Shown here: positions 29,059 to 37,210 of the stretch, piece by piece
Layout: the number at the start of each line of letters is the position of its first letter
Position numbering within the stretch: position 1 is the first letter of the stretch
Position numbers and translations under genes: made by a program
Assembly (NCBI RefSeq): GCF_022834715.1
Contig: NZ_BQKC01000001.1
Coordinates: 62,001-126,000, forward strand
Direction of reading: 5' to 3'
From: Granulimonas faecalis
Lineage (GTDB): Bacteria; Actinomycetota; Coriobacteriia; Coriobacteriales; Atopobiaceae
Length of the DNA stretch: 64,000 nucleotides
Notes under the pieces: generated by a model
Told to the model about the DNA's origin: nothing
The model's input: the letters and a program-made list of their open reading frames with translations, nothing else
The model's database searches: none

Positions 29059-29706
29059 CTACCGCACCAGGGCCGCCGCCTCGCGCACCAGGCGCTCCAC
29101 GGTGGCGAAGTCGCCGGCGGCCACCACGTCGGCCGGGGCCACCCAGGTGCCGCCCACGCAGAAGACGTTGGGGGCGTCCAGGTACTCGTGGGCGTTGCCC
29201 GGCTTCACGCCGCCGGTGCACATGAACTTGACGCCGGGGAAGGGGCCGTTCATGGCGTGCAGCATGGCGGTGCCGCCCACCACGGAGGCGGGGAAGAGCT
29301 TCACATGGTCCACGCCCAGGTCGATGGCGCGCACGACCTCGCTCGGGGTGGCGAGGCCCGGAACCACGGGGACCTCGTGGCGCACGCACCAGCGCACGGA
29401 GTCCTCGGCGATGCCCGGGCTCACGATGAACTTGGCGCCGGTCTCCACGGCGGCCTCGGTGGTGGGCACGTCGATGACGGTGCCGGCGCCCACGAGCAGG
29501 TCGGGCACCTCCTCTGCCATGCGGCGGATGCACTCGGCGGCGCAGGGCGTGCGGAACGTGACCTCGGCCGCGGGCAGTCCGCCGGCCACGAGGGCGCGGC
29601 CCAGGGGCACGGCGAACTCCGGGTTGTCGATGGTGATGACGGGGATGATGCCGATCTGCTCGAACCGGTCGAGCACGGCGGTGACTGCGGGGTTGTCCTT
29701 GTACAT
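29059..29706 (-). CDS. eda: 2-dehydro-3-deoxy-phosphogluconate (KDPG) aldolase
   Basis: Splits KDPG into pyruvate and glyceraldehyde 3-phosphate; 215 residues, normal for class I KDPG/KHG aldolases. Conserved marks are ITIDNPEFAVPLGRALVAGG, the catalytic Glu in AEVTFRTPCA, VGAGTV, the Schiff-base lysine in DHVKLFPAS, and TGGVKPGNAHEYL. ATG at 29706 is 2 bases downstream of the kdgK stop (on the minus strand), so the two genes form an operon kdgK-eda that turns keto-deoxygluconate into triose phosphate and pyruvate. Confidence 0.96.
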   Translation of the reverse strand: MYKDNPAVTAVLDRFEQIGIIPVITIDNPEFAVPLGRALVAGGLPAAEVTFRTPCAAECIRRMAEEVPDLLVGAGTVIDVPTTEAAVETGAKFIVSPGIAEDSVRWCVRHEVPVVPGLATPSEVVRAIDLGVDHVKLFPASVVGGTAMLHAMNGPFPGVKFMCTGGVKPGNAHEYLDAPNVFCVGGTWVAPADVVAAGDFATVERLVREAAALVR

Positions 29707-29708
29707 GC

Positions 29709-30674
29709 TTACTCCTTGACGGGGGTGTGGGCCGGGTCGGCCATGAAGGCGTCGAGCTGCTCGCGGGTGGGCAGCCCCTCGTTGTCGCCGCGGCTGGTGA
29801 GCTGGATGGCGCCGATGGCGCAGCCGCGCGTGACGGCCTGCTCAACGTCCTGGCCCTCGAGCAGGGCCGAGATGACGCCGGCCGCGAAGCCGTCGCCGGC
29901 GCCCACGGTGTCCACGATCTCGTCTACCTGGAAGCCGGGCACATAGCCCTCGCGCCCGTCCTCGCAGGCGTAGTAGGCGCCGTCGGCCCCCAGTTTCACC
30001 ACCACGAGCTTGGAGCCGGCCTCGAGGTAGCGGGCCGCGGCCTCGCGCTCGTCGCGGGTGCCGAGGAGCACCTCGCACTCGTTGATGCCGGGCAGGAAGA
30101 TGTCGGACAGCGCCGCCAGAGTGTTGGTGGTCTCGACCATGGTCCGAGTGTCGGGCCAGAGCTGCGGGCGCAGGTTGCAGTCGAACGACACGGTCACGCC
30201 GGCGTCTCGGGCCTTGCCCATGAGGTCGAGGGTGGCGGCGCGGCAGAGGTCGGAGAGGGCCGGCAGGATGCCGGTGAGGTGCACCATGGCGCACTCGGAC
30301 AGGTCGATGCCGGCGAGGTCCTCGGGGGAGAGGGTGCTGGCGGCGGAGCCTGCGCGGAAGTAGTAGATCTCGGGGTCGCCCTCGGTCACCTGGCTCTTGA
30401 GCATGAAGCCCGTGTTGCGCTCGTCGGTCTTGATCACCATCTTGGTGTCGATGCCGATCTCGTCCATGGACTTGACGATGCGGGCCCCGAAGGGGTCGGG
30501 GCCGAGCTTGGTGAGGAAGGCCGCCTCGTGCCCCAGGCGGGTGAGGCCCACGGCAACGTTGAACTCGGCCCCGGCCACGGCAAACGTGTAGCTGCCCACC
30601 GAGTCGAGCGGGCCGGGGTTGTCGGCGATGAACAGGCCCATGGGCTCACCCACGAGCAGGACCTTGTCGGACAT
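29709..30674 (-). CDS. kdgK: 2-dehydro-3-deoxygluconokinase (PfkB family)
   Basis: Phosphorylates 2-keto-3-deoxygluconate to KDPG, the substrate of the next gene product; 321 residues. PfkB/ribokinase signatures are present: the N-terminal VGEPMGLFIADNPG, then GAEFNVAVGLTRLG, and the C-terminal DTVGAGDGFAAGVISALLEG with the catalytic Asp and anion hole. ATG at 30674 follows AAAGGAGTCGCACC. It is first in the minus-strand operon and divergent from kduD. Confidence 0.95.
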   Translation of the reverse strand: MSDKVLLVGEPMGLFIADNPGPLDSVGSYTFAVAGAEFNVAVGLTRLGHEAAFLTKLGPDPFGARIVKSMDEIGIDTKMVIKTDERNTGFMLKSQVTEGDPEIYYFRAGSAASTLSPEDLAGIDLSECAMVHLTGILPALSDLCRAATLDLMGKARDAGVTVSFDCNLRPQLWPDTRTMVETTNTLAALSDIFLPGINECEVLLGTRDEREAAARYLEAGSKLVVVKLGADGAYYACEDGREGYVPGFQVDEIVDTVGAGDGFAAGVISALLEGQDVEQAVTRGCAIGAIQLTSRGDNEGLPTREQLDAFMADPAHTPVKE

Positions 30675-30716
30675 GGTGCGACTCCTTTCGCATAGGTGCC
30701 CCTCTGGGCTCAGCGC

Positions 30717-30727
30717 TTATATATTTC
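30717..30727 (-). promoter_or_regulatory. kdgK promoter box shared with kduD
   Basis: Minus strand reads GAAATATATAA, identical to 30980-30990 on the plus strand upstream of kduD. An exact 11-base match in both divergent promoters suggests a shared -10 region or regulator site. Confidence 0.5.
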
Positions 30728-30863
30728 CACTCATGGGGAGCGATGGGGACGAGAATCGCGGTTTTTTGCCAAAGGCCCCTCATTTTTCTGTGAACGTTAT
30801 CGCGTGAGAACAACCTGAAAAGAAGCGAGCTGAGAAGCCCATAAAACCACAGTTGAAATGACG

Positions 30864-30890
30864 TAGATGCTAGGAACTGTCCAGCATCTA
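30864..30890. promoter_or_regulatory. Inverted repeat in the kdgK/kduD divergent region
   Basis: Perfect arms TAGATGCT (30864-30871) and AGCATCTA (30883-30890), 19 bases apart start to start, in the AT-rich middle of the 367-base gap 30675-31041. The form fits a dimeric regulator's operator. Confidence 0.5.
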
Positions 30891-30979
30891 TAAATGATAT
30901 TGAAAAAGAGCTCGAACTACCGTCCACGGAGGGAAATATACCGTCTGCCGTCTGAACCACACCTAAGGGGACATGCATA

Positions 30980-31020
30980 GAAATATATAACCAGACACCG
31001 GGCCTGGCCGACACAGGCCC
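30980..31020 (+). promoter_or_regulatory. kduD promoter box and leader hairpin
   Basis: GAAATATATAA (30980-30990), shared with the kdgK promoter, is followed by a 7-bp hairpin GGGCCTG/CAGGCCC (31000-31006 with 31014-31020), then the ribosome-binding site AGAGGAGG. Confidence 0.45.
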
Positions 31021-31041
31021 GCGACCCCAGAGGAGGAACAG

Positions 31042-31803
31042 ATGACTTCCCTTTTCGACCTCACCGGCAAGAAGGCCATCGTCACCGGAGGCACCCGCGG
31101 TCTCGGCCGCGGCATCGCCGAGGGCCTCATGGAGGCCGGCGCCTCCGTCACCATCTTCGGCACCGGCGAGTCCGCCAAGACCGTGGCCGACGAGTTCTGC
31201 AAGAAGGGCTTCGACTGCCGCGGCATCATCGTGGACATCGGCGACCGCGTGGCGTGCAAGGAGGCCTACGACGAGGCCGTGGCTGCCATGGACGGCCTCG
31301 ACATCCTCGTCAACTGCGCCGGCGTGCAGTCCCGCCACCCCTCCGAGGAGTTCCCCTTCGAGGACTGGGACTGGGTCATCAACGTGAACCTCAACGCCAC
31401 GTTCGAGCTCTGCCAGCTGGCCGGCAACACCTTCATCGCCCAGGGTCACGGCAAGATCATCAACCTCGCCTCCATGCTCTCCTTCTTCGGCGGCTTCACC
31501 GTCCCGGCCTACGCCGCCTCCAAGGGCGCCGTCGCGCAGCTCACCAAGGCCCTCTGCAACGAGTGGGCCTCCAAGGGCATCAATGTCAACGCCATCGCCC
31601 CCGGGTACATGGCCACCGACATGAACGCCGCCCTCACCGACCCCGAGAACCCCCGCTACAAGGAGATCACCGACCGCATCCCGGCCCACCGCTGGGGCAC
31701 CGGCGACGACATGAAGGGCGCCGCGATCTTCCTGGCCTCCGCCGCCTCCGACTACCTCAACGGCGCGGTCATCCCCGTCGACGGCGGCTACCTCGTCAAG
31801 TAG
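31042..31803 (+). CDS. kduD: 2-dehydro-3-deoxy-D-gluconate 5-dehydrogenase
   Basis: NAD(P)-dependent short-chain dehydrogenase of 253 residues, closely resembling KduD. It has the cofactor loop TGGTRGLGRGIA, NCAG, RHPSEEFPFEDWD (typical of KduD), the catalytic Ser in INLASMLSFFGG and YAASKG (Tyr/Lys), and APGYMATDM. It interconverts 5-keto-deoxyuronate-derived diketo acids and keto-deoxygluconate, feeding KdgK and Eda encoded divergently. ATG at 31042 follows GAGGAGG. It is first of four genes in a plus-strand operon. KduI, usually its partner, is not in the window. Confidence 0.92.
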   Translation: MTSLFDLTGKKAIVTGGTRGLGRGIAEGLMEAGASVTIFGTGESAKTVADEFCKKGFDCRGIIVDIGDRVACKEAYDEAVAAMDGLDILVNCAGVQSRHPSEEFPFEDWDWVINVNLNATFELCQLAGNTFIAQGHGKIINLASMLSFFGGFTVPAYAASKGAVAQLTKALCNEWASKGINVNAIAPGYMATDMNAALTDPENPRYKEITDRIPAHRWGTGDDMKGAAIFLASAASDYLNGAVIPVDGGYLVK

Positions 31804-31841
31804 GCCCCCCTGAACAAGCCCCCGGAAGGAGCCCCTGGACC

Positions 31842-32792
31842 ATGCAGGTCATCATCACCGACAACGATCACGCCGACATCGACACCGAGCGCCGCATCCT
31901 GGAGGAGGCCGACGTGCCCTTCCGCCTCGAGCAGTGCGCCACCGAGGACGACGTCATCGAGCGCTGCGCCGACGGCGAGATCTTCCTCAACCAGTACGCC
32001 CCCATCACGCGCCGCGTCGTGGAGGCCCTGCCCAACCTCAAGCTCGTGGTGCGCTACGGCGTGGGCGTCAACAACGTGGACGTCGAGGCCTGCACCGAGC
32101 ACGGCGTGCAGGTGGAGAACGTGCCCGACTACGGCATGAACGAGGTGGCCGACCAGGCCATCGCCCTCATGATGGCCCTCCTGCGCAAGGTGGTCCTCAT
32201 GAACGACCGTACCAAGACCGAGGGCTGGGACTACACCCGCTCGGTGCCCGTGCACCGCCTCTCCGAGCTCACCTGCGGCGTCATTGGCCTCGGCCGCATC
32301 GGCCGCGAGTTCGCCAAGCGCGCCCACGCTCTGGGCATGAAGGTGATCGGCTACGACCCCTACTTCACCCCCGGCGAGGAGTTCTCCTTCGTGGAGCAGG
32401 TGGACCTCGACGACCTCATGGGCCGCTCCGACGTCATCTCCGTGCACTGCCCGCCCGAGCACGCCATGGACATGTTCAACAAGGACGCCTTCGCCCGCAT
32501 GAAGGACACCGCCTACCTCATCAACGTGGCCCGCGGCGGCATCGTCAACGAGGCCGACCTCGAGGTGGCCCTCACCGAGGGGCAGATCGCCGGCGCCGCC
32601 CTCGACTGCATGGAGAACGAGCCCGCGGCCCCGGGCAACCCCCTGTTCGCCCACGAGAACCTCCTCGTCACGCCCCACATGGCCTGGTACTCCGAGGAGG
32701 CCGCCGACGAGCTCAACACCAAGGTGGCCGAGGAGGCCGTGGCCTTCGCCTGCGGCGAGCCCATCCGCTACCCCGTCAACCACCTGGACTAA
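31842..32792 (+). CDS. D-2-hydroxyacid dehydrogenase (CtBP-like group)
   Basis: A 316-residue NAD-dependent oxidoreductase. The Rossmann motif is GVIGLGRIGREFAKRA, the catalytic Arg is in INVARGGIVNE, Glu is near DCMENEP, and His is in TPHMAWYSEEAADEL. It probably reduces a 2-keto acid, such as a keto-sugar acid, to the 2-hydroxy acid, given its place between kduD and a carboxylate carrier. ATG at 31842 has GGAAGGAG about 10 bases upstream. Exact substrate not readable. Confidence 0.88.
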   Translation: MQVIITDNDHADIDTERRILEEADVPFRLEQCATEDDVIERCADGEIFLNQYAPITRRVVEALPNLKLVVRYGVGVNNVDVEACTEHGVQVENVPDYGMNEVADQAIALMMALLRKVVLMNDRTKTEGWDYTRSVPVHRLSELTCGVIGLGRIGREFAKRAHALGMKVIGYDPYFTPGEEFSFVEQVDLDDLMGRSDVISVHCPPEHAMDMFNKDAFARMKDTAYLINVARGGIVNEADLEVALTEGQIAGAALDCMENEPAAPGNPLFAHENLLVTPHMAWYSEEAADELNTKVAEEAVAFACGEPIRYPVNHLD

Positions 32793-32807
32793 CCCCGAGG
32801 AGGACCC

Positions 32808-34070
32808 ATGCGCAAGCGCATCCCCATCCTGGTCGTGGGCACGGTGACCCTGCTGTTCCTCGGCCTCATCTACGGCTACTCCGTGGTCATGGCACCGCTC
32901 AAGGCCCAGTTCGATTGGTCGGTCTCGGGCATGACCACCATCTTCGCCCTGTCCATGATCGCCTTCACCGTGGGCAACCTCGTGGCCGGCAAGCTCCTCA
33001 AGCGCCATAACGTGCGGTTCGTCATGACCGTGGCCATCGCGTTCCTGCTCGTGGGCTTCGTGGGCTCCGCCTTCGCCGACGGTGCCTCCAGCCTGCCGAT
33101 GGTGTGGCTCACCTACGGCATCGTGGCCTCGGTGGGCATCGGCTTCGTCTACAACGTCATCGTCCCCACCGTCACGGCCTGGTTCCCCGACAAGACCGGC
33201 ATGGCCCAGGGCATCTGCCTCATGGGTTACGGCTTGGGCGGCTTCGTCCTCGGCCCCGTGCTCACCCAGCTCTACGCCGTGACCGACTGGCGCATCGTGT
33301 TCGTGGCCATGGCCGTGATCTTCTCGGCCCTCGTGTTCGCGAGCTCCATCGTGATCCACATGCCCACCCCCGAGGAGGCCGCCGCGCTGCCCGCCTCCAA
33401 GGCTGAGGGCGACAACGCCGGCAACGCCGCCGGCACCCAGGACGTGCCCACGTCGGGGCTCTTCCGCGACCCCACGTTCTACCTCTTCTACCTGTGGATG
33501 TTCCTGCTCGGCGCCGTGGGCATGGCCACCACCGGCATCGGCCGCGAGTTTCCCACGAGCCTGGGCGCCGACGCCGTGACCGCCGCCTTCGTCATCGGCT
33601 TCGTCAACATTGGCAGCGGCCTCGGGCGCCTCATCGGCGGCACCCCGCTCGACCGCATCGGCCGCGCCCCGTTCATGGTGGGCACTGCCTGCCTCTCCAT
33701 CGCCGGCGCGCTGATCATGCTGGCGGCCCAGGTCGCCGGCTCCATCGCCGTCCAGGTGGCGGGATGCCTGGTCACCGGCCTCGCCTGGGGCGCGGTCATC
33801 GTCACCATGGCCTTCGTGGTGCGCAAGGTGTGGGGCCAGGCCAACTTCGCCGAGAACCTGGCCGTCGTGAACTCCTACGGCATCTTCGCCGCCCTCGTGG
33901 GCTCCATCGGCTCCGGCGTGCTGCTCCAGGCCGTGGGCTCCCTGGCCACGGTGCTCGTGGTCATGGCCTGCTTCGGCGTCGTGGGCCTGGTGGACGCCCT
34001 GGTCCTCAACGCCCACCGCTCCAAGGTGGCCCGCCTCAAGGCCGCCCACGCCGGCGCCCGGGCGGAGTAG
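32808..34070 (+). CDS. MFS transporter of the oxalate:formate antiporter (OFA) type
   Basis: A 420-residue, twelve-segment carrier. The N-terminal half has YGYSVVMAPLKAQF and the half-loop KLLKRHNVRF. TAWFPDKTGMAQGICLMGYGLGG (TM5 region) is highly typical of the OFA family, which moves monocarboxylates. A polar central loop (about residues 188-215) joins the halves. With kduD and the 2-hydroxyacid dehydrogenase it likely imports a sugar-derived keto or hydroxy acid. ATG at 32808 follows GAGGAGGACCC, 15 bases after the previous stop. Confidence 0.88.
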   Translation: MRKRIPILVVGTVTLLFLGLIYGYSVVMAPLKAQFDWSVSGMTTIFALSMIAFTVGNLVAGKLLKRHNVRFVMTVAIAFLLVGFVGSAFADGASSLPMVWLTYGIVASVGIGFVYNVIVPTVTAWFPDKTGMAQGICLMGYGLGGFVLGPVLTQLYAVTDWRIVFVAMAVIFSALVFASSIVIHMPTPEEAAALPASKAEGDNAGNAAGTQDVPTSGLFRDPTFYLFYLWMFLLGAVGMATTGIGREFPTSLGADAVTAAFVIGFVNIGSGLGRLIGGTPLDRIGRAPFMVGTACLSIAGALIMLAAQVAGSIAVQVAGCLVTGLAWGAVIVTMAFVVRKVWGQANFAENLAVVNSYGIFAALVGSIGSGVLLQAVGSLATVLVVMACFGVVGLVDALVLNAHRSKVARLKAAHAGARAE

Positions 34071-34149
34071 GGGAGGCCCCGGCCCCGTGCCGCCGTCCCC
34101 GTCCCGCCCACGTTCGACCCCTCGCAACCAACCCCGTAAGGAGGTCCCC

Positions 34150-34587
34150 ATGAAAGACGAGAAGTGCGCCTACTGCATGGCCTGGGACGACCCCAGCCTC
34201 ATGGACGCCTACGGCATCCCCCTGGCCGAGCTCGAGAACTCCAACCTCATCCTGTTCAAGGAGCAGAGCCACCCGGGCCGCGTGATCGTGGCCGCCAAGC
34301 AGCATGTGGACGACATCTCCGACCTCACCGAGGACGAGGCCCTGGCCTACATGGCCGACGTCCGCCGCGTGGCCGCCGCCCTCCACAAGGCCTTCGCCCC
34401 GCAGAAGATCAACTTCGGCGCCTACGGCGACCTGATGCACCACCTGCACTTCCACCTGGTGCCCAAGTACGAGAACGACGAGTACGAGTGGGGCGACGTC
34501 TTTGCCATGAACCCCGGCCGCGTGGCCCTCACCCCCGAGGAGTGCGACGAGCTGGGCAAGAAGATCCTCGCCGCCCTGGAGGACTAG
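34150..34587 (+). CDS. HIT-family protein
   Basis: A 145-residue nucleotide hydrolase/transferase of the histidine-triad family. The triad HLHFH (His98, His100, His102) is followed by LVPKY. Two cysteines near the N-terminus (CAYC, residues 6-9) may help bind zinc. HIT enzymes hydrolyse AMP-linked compounds. As last gene of a sugar-acid operon its link to the pathway is unclear. ATG 34150 follows AAGGAGGTCCCC. Confidence 0.92.
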   Translation: MKDEKCAYCMAWDDPSLMDAYGIPLAELENSNLILFKEQSHPGRVIVAAKQHVDDISDLTEDEALAYMADVRRVAAALHKAFAPQKINFGAYGDLMHHLHFHLVPKYENDEYEWGDVFAMNPGRVALTPEECDELGKKILAALED

Positions 34588-34616
34588 GGCGCTCCGAGAC
34601 ATGAAGCACGGCCGTA

Positions 34617-34649
34617 GGGGTGCCCCTGGTGACGGGGCACCCCTTCTTT
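34617..34649 (+). terminator. Terminator of the kduD operon
   Basis: 10-bp perfect stem GGGGTGCCCC/GGGGCACCCC (34617-34626 with 34634-34643), then TTCTTT. Confidence 0.9.
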
Positions 34650-34675
34650 GATCGGGGCCGCGGGCCCACCTGCCG

Positions 34676-35863
34676 TCAGACGGGGATTCGAAGGGCGGCG
34701 CAGCGGGCGGCCCATACCGCGATGGCGACAAGGGCGAACCCGAACACGGTGAAGACGGCGGCGGCACCCCACGCCTGGGCGATGGCCCCGCAGAGGAACG
34801 AGGACAGGGAGGCCGTCCCAAAAGAGGCGAGGCTTAGGACGGCCATGGACCGACCTCCTTCCCCCGATTCGACCGACCCGAGGTAGCTGGCGGTGAGAAA
34901 CGCGGAGGCTTCTCCGGCGGCGGCCCCCGACAGGGCGACCCCTGCGGCTGCCAGCTCGGCGGAGGGGGATGCGGCAACGAGGCAGAGGGCGATCCCCATG
35001 ACCGTCATGGAAGCCGCCACAACGAGGCCCAGGGGGTGGCGGCCTCTCGACGTGAGGGAGGCGGCGGCCCCTGCCACGGACCCGGCGCCATAGGCCGTCA
35101 CAAGCAACCCCATGGTCGCCGCCCCCCATCCACGGTAGTCCACGAGGAGCGTTATGCCCGTGGAGAAGGCCCCGGAGCAGACGAGCTCGGATACGGCCAC
35201 AAGTGCGAGCATGGCTCGGCACGGCCTTTTTTGCATGAGTTCGACGAGCGTTCGCAGGGTTCCCTTTTGAGGGTGGGCGTCGATGTCGTCGGGTCCGGTT
35301 CTGGTCGTCACCGAGTTCAAGGCGACGGCGGACAGCGCAAAGCAGGCGCCGATGGCCCCATATACGAGCGCCACGGGCCATTGGGCGAGCATAAGGCCGG
35401 CAAGTGCCGGGCCAAGCACCACGCCGCACCGCTGCACCACCGAGAACTGCTTCTGGACCATGGGAACCCGGGAGGGCTCCGCCACTGCCCACGGCATGGA
35501 TTGGATGGCGGGAAGAAAGATCGCGTCGAAGGCGCCGACAAGGACTGCGGTCATCGCGAGGCCCGTCACGGTCTCGGCGCCAGAGCGAGCTGCGCTAAGA
35601 CACGCGATGAAAATCACCGCCGCCTTGAGAGCGCTGGATATGGTCGCGACCCTTTTTGTCCCAAAGCGGTCTGCGAGCATTCCTCCGGGGAGCAGGAGCA
35701 GGGCTCTTGGGAGGCTGCCGATGCCCATGACCGTACCCACGACCATCGGGTCCGGGGTCAATGCGGCCGCATACCACGACAGGCTGAGGTAATAGGCTTG
35801 GTCCGCCAGCAGTCCGACCGCATAGGACCCGAGCCATCGGGCCGTGTTCTTGGGTAGGGTCAT
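34676..35863 (-). CDS. MFS efflux-type transporter
   Basis: A 395-residue membrane carrier with about twelve segments, starting at ATG 35863 (AAGGGAAAG upstream). It has the MFS loop 2-3 motif GGMLADRFGTKR and is related to the multidrug/macrolide-efflux MFS branch (MefA/Bcr-like); the substrate is not known. A longer N-terminal reading is possible but would overlap its own promoter. It is divergent from an ArsR-like regulator and its promoter carries inverted repeats between the -35 and -10 boxes, so it is probably repressed by that protein and induced by a toxic compound. Confidence 0.82.
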   Translation of the reverse strand: MTLPKNTARWLGSYAVGLLADQAYYLSLSWYAAALTPDPMVVGTVMGIGSLPRALLLLPGGMLADRFGTKRVATISSALKAAVIFIACLSAARSGAETVTGLAMTAVLVGAFDAIFLPAIQSMPWAVAEPSRVPMVQKQFSVVQRCGVVLGPALAGLMLAQWPVALVYGAIGACFALSAVALNSVTTRTGPDDIDAHPQKGTLRTLVELMQKRPCRAMLALVAVSELVCSGAFSTGITLLVDYRGWGAATMGLLVTAYGAGSVAGAAASLTSRGRHPLGLVVAASMTVMGIALCLVAASPSAELAAAGVALSGAAAGEASAFLTASYLGSVESGEGGRSMAVLSLASFGTASLSSFLCGAIAQAWGAAAVFTVFGFALVAIAVWAARCAALRIPV

Positions 35864-35918
35864 CGGTCTTTCCCTTGTGCGGGTTTTTGCGAGCGTCTCT
35901 CTCGGGTGCCGTATCCTC

Positions 35919-35947
35919 ATGGTAGGGTGTCTTTCAAATAAAGACAA
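35919..35947 (-). promoter_or_regulatory. MFS gene promoter with an internal operator
   Basis: Minus strand TTGTCT (35942-35947), 17-base spacer, TACCAT (35919-35924). The perfect inverted repeat GTCTTT/AAAGAC (35929-35934 with 35940-35945) lies between the two boxes, a classic place for repressor binding. Confidence 0.6.
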
Positions 35948-35963
35948 TATGTGTTGCACATAT
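35947..35963 (+). promoter_or_regulatory. Second operator-like palindrome upstream of the arsR-like gene
   Basis: ATATGTG-TTG-CACATAT, 7-3-7 perfect symmetry, overlapping TATACT (35961-35966), a possible -10 box of the regulator gene. This palindrome form is common for ArsR-type repressors and would allow self-regulation. Confidence 0.55.
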
Positions 35964-35981
35964 ACTTCTCGGAGGGGCTCC

Positions 35982-36524
35982 ATGGAAGGAAAGAGGGACG
36001 TCCATCTGCGACTCAGGGCGCTCGGCAATGCGGAGCGGTTGCGCGTGCTGGCGTTTTTGCGAAACGCGGGGGAGGCCACTGTCGGCGATGTGGCAAAGGC
36101 GCTCTCCATCGCTCCGGGAAGCGCGAGTTACCACATTGGCTGCCTGGTCGACGGGGGGCTTGTGGAGAGGGCCGAGCGCCCTGATGGCGATAAGAGAAAA
36201 AGCTGGTGGCGAGCGGTTGATGGGGAGAGCCGGTTGGAAGGGCACGAGGAGGCCTCTTTGTTCCAGGCCGCAAACAGCGCCTATGGAGACGCCTACGACC
36301 GGTATCTGGCAAGCAAAGACAACTTGTCCGACGCCTGGATCGAGGCCGAGGTGGGGGTGGACACGGTTCTTGCCCTCACAGTTGATGAGGCTGCCTTGCT
36401 CAAGGAGGAGCTGGAGTCCTTTGTGCGGCGATGGATTGAGGCGAACAAAAAGACGGCTGCGGCCCAAGGAGAGGAGCGTGGGCAGGTCGCCCTTGTGGTG
36501 AGGGCGTTCCGCTGGATCCCGTAG
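35982..36524 (+). CDS. ArsR-like winged-helix transcriptional regulator
   Basis: A 180-residue regulator from ATG 35982 (GGAGGGG upstream). The helix-turn-helix spans about residues 8-75 (ALGNAERLRVLAFLRNAGEATVGDVAKAL, then SYHIGCLVDGGLV). A C-terminal helical part of unknown ligand specificity follows. No metal-binding Cys pair is seen, so it is probably not a metal sensor; the domain pattern is that of HTH_20/ArsR regulators of drug exporters. It is divergent from the MFS carrier, which it most likely represses. Confidence 0.85.
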   Translation: MEGKRDVHLRLRALGNAERLRVLAFLRNAGEATVGDVAKALSIAPGSASYHIGCLVDGGLVERAERPDGDKRKSWWRAVDGESRLEGHEEASLFQAANSAYGDAYDRYLASKDNLSDAWIEAEVGVDTVLALTVDEAALLKEELESFVRRWIEANKKTAAAQGEERGQVALVVRAFRWIP

Positions 36525-36552
36525 GGCGCTCTACCTGCGCCCCGCCCACCCC

Positions 36553-36598
36553 CTGCGCCTGAAAGCGATTGAGGGCACTCCCAATCAGGCGCAGGGGG
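36553..36598. repeat. Family P palindromic repeat, copy 2 (shortened arm)
   Basis: CCTGCGCCTGAAAGCGATTG at the left is followed by a right arm that lacks the GCTTT segment and ends in CAGGCGCAGGGG. It retains long outer complementarity and sits between convergent genes. Confidence 0.75.
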
Positions 36599-36695
36599 CA
36601 TGACGGGAGCGGGTTACTCGCTCGTTGGCTCAACGCGCAGGTCCCATCCGATGGTCTCGCCGCTTGTTGTTGGGCTATCGCTTGCTGCCGAGGCT

Positions 36696-37115
36696 CTAGC
36701 TGTCAAAGCGTTCCAAGGGCGTGCCGAGCAGCGCCCCGGCTTCGTCGTAGCCTTTGGCGAGCTCCCAGCCGCTTACGTAACCGGAGGTGTCCGAGGGATA
36801 GAGGTGTGTCCATGTGATGATGTCGCCCTTCTCCAGGGTCGCCATGACGTCTTGAACTGACGGCTCGTCGGTTTTGAATGTCACGAGCACGCAGATGCCT
36901 TTGTTGAGGGAGTGGCTGTCCAGCACTCTCGCAACTACCAGGTACTTTTCGTCCTGCACGCCCTTCATTACGACCTCGCCGGTGGATGCAATCTTGACCA
37001 TGCTGTCGATGCTCGGGCTGGACGAGCAGCTGGGCGGTGGCGAGAAGAGCGCAAGCATCAGGAGGATCACAAGGCCGGCTGCGACAAGAAGGCGCTTCTT
37101 GGAAAACGATGCCAT
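36696..37115 (-). CDS. Secreted or lipoprotein-like hypothetical protein (paralogue A)
   Basis: A 139-residue protein from ATG 37115 (GGAGGGAG upstream). A hydrophobic N-terminal segment (about 8-26, after KKR) ends before PPPSCSSS, which could be a weak lipobox or a signal-anchor. The rest shares a pattern with the next gene product: EVVMKGVQDEKYLVVARVLDS, VLVTFKTDEPSV, DIITWTHLYPSDTSGYVSGWEL. It is a small beta-rich extracellular domain of unknown function. Gene duplication with 37211-37615 is likely. Confidence 0.7.
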   Translation of the reverse strand: MASFSKKRLLVAAGLVILLMLALFSPPPSCSSSPSIDSMVKIASTGEVVMKGVQDEKYLVVARVLDSHSLNKGICVLVTFKTDEPSVQDVMATLEKGDIITWTHLYPSDTSGYVSGWELAKGYDEAGALLGTPLERFDS

Positions 37116-37156
37116 GGGTGCAGTCTCCCTCCTCCGTGCGATAGCCCGGGGTCTGC

Positions 37157-37208
37157 CCCCGTGCCTGAAAGCCGTTGAGGGCGCCCTCAACGGCTTTCAG
37201 GCGCGGGG
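37157..37208. repeat. Family P palindromic repeat, copy 3
   Basis: Perfect 40-bp palindrome 37163-37202, extended by five more G/C pairs outside one mismatch. It lies between the two paralogous lipoprotein-like genes. Confidence 0.85.
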
Positions 37209-37210
37209 AG

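Noticed and set aside
31788-34151. Long antisense open frame across the dehydrogenase and MFS genes
   Set aside because: Same high-GC shadow effect; the plus-strand genes have clear families, starts and ribosome-binding sites.
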